Below, piece by piece: positions 63,354-64,000 of a DNA stretch of 64,000 bases. The stretch is from Burkholderia sp. 4M9327F10 (GTDB lineage Bacteria; Pseudomonadota; Gammaproteobacteria; Burkholderiales; Burkholderiaceae), in the NCBI RefSeq assembly GCF_005503145.1, contig NZ_SCNV01000005.1, positions 1 to 64,000 of the forward strand, in the 5' to 3' direction. The notes beneath the pieces are model-generated. The model saw nothing but the letters and a program-made list of their open reading frames with translations. It was not told the origin of the DNA and ran no database searches. Position numbers and translations under genes: made by a program. Each line of letters opens with the position of its first letter. Positions within the stretch are counted from its first letter, which is position 1.

Positions 63354-64000
63354 TCAGGAAGTGTAGGGTTGCTCCGCATTTCGCAGGAGTTCCATCATTT
63401 GCGCAGCCTGCAACGGTTTCGAAAACAGGAACCCCTGTCCGCTTTCGCAAGACCATTCACGTAGGCGGGCTGCCTGCGCATCGGTCTCGATCCCTTCTGC
63501 GGTTACGTCCAGATCGAGAGAGCGGGCCAATGAGATTATCGCCTGCACGATTGCGTCGTCTTCAGCGTTCGTGCCGATGCCTTTCACGAACGACCGGTCA
63601 ATCTTGAGGACATCAAGGGGCAACGCTTTGAGGTAGCTGAGCGAAGAGTAGCCCGTGCCGAAATCGTCAATGGCGATCTTGATGCCCTGAGCCTTCAGCT
63701 TGTGGAGCGTGTGGATGCTTGCTTCCGTATCCCGCATGATGATGCTTTCGGTTACCTCAAGTTTTAGTGATCCGGGCTGGATGGCAGAGAGACGAAGCGC
63801 GCACATGACATCGCCCACGAGTGAGGGGTCTTCAAACTGGCGCGGCGAGAGATTCACGCTGAGTTGAAGCGGCGGCTCCTGCGGAAACATGTCCTGCCAG
63901 ATCGCTGCCTGCTGGCAGGCGGTCTGAAGCACACTACGTCCAATTGAAATAATCAGGCCGGTTTCCTCTGCGATGGGAATGAATTCCGCAGGCCCGATCA
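63354..64000 (-). CDS. EAL-domain c-di-GMP phosphodiesterase, 3' part
   Basis: The frame is open to the window end, so the 5' part lies outside. The visible 215 residues start at FIPIAEETGLIISIGRSVLQ and contain NLSPRQF, LKLEVTES, IDDFGTGYSSLSYL, LKIDRSFVKGI and TAEGIET, the conserved EAL motifs that bind Mg and c-di-GMP (second Glu, Asp-Asp, Lys). Only the Glu-Ala-Leu motif itself is outside. It should hydrolyse c-di-GMP. Confidence 0.92.
   Translation of the reverse strand, partial: IGPAEFIPIAEETGLIISIGRSVLQTACQQAAIWQDMFPQEPPLQLSVNLSPRQFEDPSLVGDVMCALRLSAIQPGSLKLEVTESIIMRDTEASIHTLHKLKAQGIKIAIDDFGTGYSSLSYLKALPLDVLKIDRSFVKGIGTNAEDDAIVQAIISLARSLDLDVTAEGIETDAQAARLREWSCESGQGFLFSKPLQAAQMMELLRNAEQPYTS

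Noticed and set aside
1-64000. CRISPR array, rRNA, tRNA, replication origin
   Set aside because: No regularly spaced repeats, no rRNA-like sequence, no tRNA cloverleaf, no iteron array or replication initiator were seen on either strand.

Overview
The window is GC-rich bacterial DNA from a member of the Burkholderiaceae, most likely Burkholderia sensu lato (Paraburkholderia or Caballeronia). Evidence: several small secreted DUF4148 proteins (a family largely confined to Burkholderiales), System II cytochrome c maturation genes, and the general gene repertoire. It reads as accessory DNA: an island or megaplasmid segment rich in copper and heavy-metal genes, insertion sequences and gene remnants. 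I found no rRNA, tRNA, CRISPR array or replication initiator.

Layout. 1-4.2 kb: a duplicated copD module interleaved with DUF4148 proteins; the window opens inside the 3' end of a second copD copy. 4.4-13.3 kb: two 625-residue secreted DUF3857/transglutaminase-like paralogs flank a creatininase-family protein, a YVTN/YncE beta-propeller and a thioredoxin-reductase-like flavoprotein; the second paralog is translationally coupled to an Nramp transporter (mntH). 13.5-15.7 kb: a DUF305 protein, a metal permease with a His-rich tail and a frameshifted copZ remnant that still carries a CueR-type promoter. 16.1-18.6 kb: a two-domain putative nuclease, a DUF4148 remnant and an exported methyltransferase. 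18.9-27.9 kb: one long leftward gene string, CopL-like protein, Tat-exported multicopper oxidase, ResA-like thioredoxin, DsbD beta-gamma, separate nDsbD, TlpA fusion, ResB, CcsB. It links periplasmic copper oxidation to a System II cytochrome c/thiol pathway. 28.3-32.4 kb: a CueR-type promoter drives copZ and the copper ATPase copA, but the cueR gene beside it is broken by an IS630 element.

32.9-39.0 kb: a compact metal operon behind a MerR-type promoter with a 20-bp spacer: HMA peptide, P1B-ATPase with a Tyr-Pro-Cys metal motif, second HMA peptide, MerR regulator, glutaredoxin-like protein, CcdA-like membrane protein and MFS transporter. 39.7-48.0 kb: a plasmid/island-type block with a tyrosine recombinase, KfrA-like protein with an upstream dyad, SET-domain protein, MobC-like remnant, RHH protein, DUF3800 protein, coiled-coil protein, and an HU gene overlapping a DUF1016 nuclease.

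48.0-64 kb: a mosaic. An IS6-family element has fused to the truncated start of a SYLF gene. Two stand-alone receiver domains, a large NHL-type secreted propeller, a small SCPU-like secreted protein, a PPP-type phosphatase, a glycosyltransferase, a GAF protein and an EAL phosphodiesterase (cut by the window end) lie among decayed IS6, IS21 and IS256 genes and a decayed GMC oxidoreductase.

Taken together, the left half handles periplasmic and cytoplasmic copper (CopD, multicopper oxidase, CopZ/CopA, thiol relays). The centre adds a second metal-export operon of uncertain specificity. The right half holds mobility, maintenance and signalling genes.
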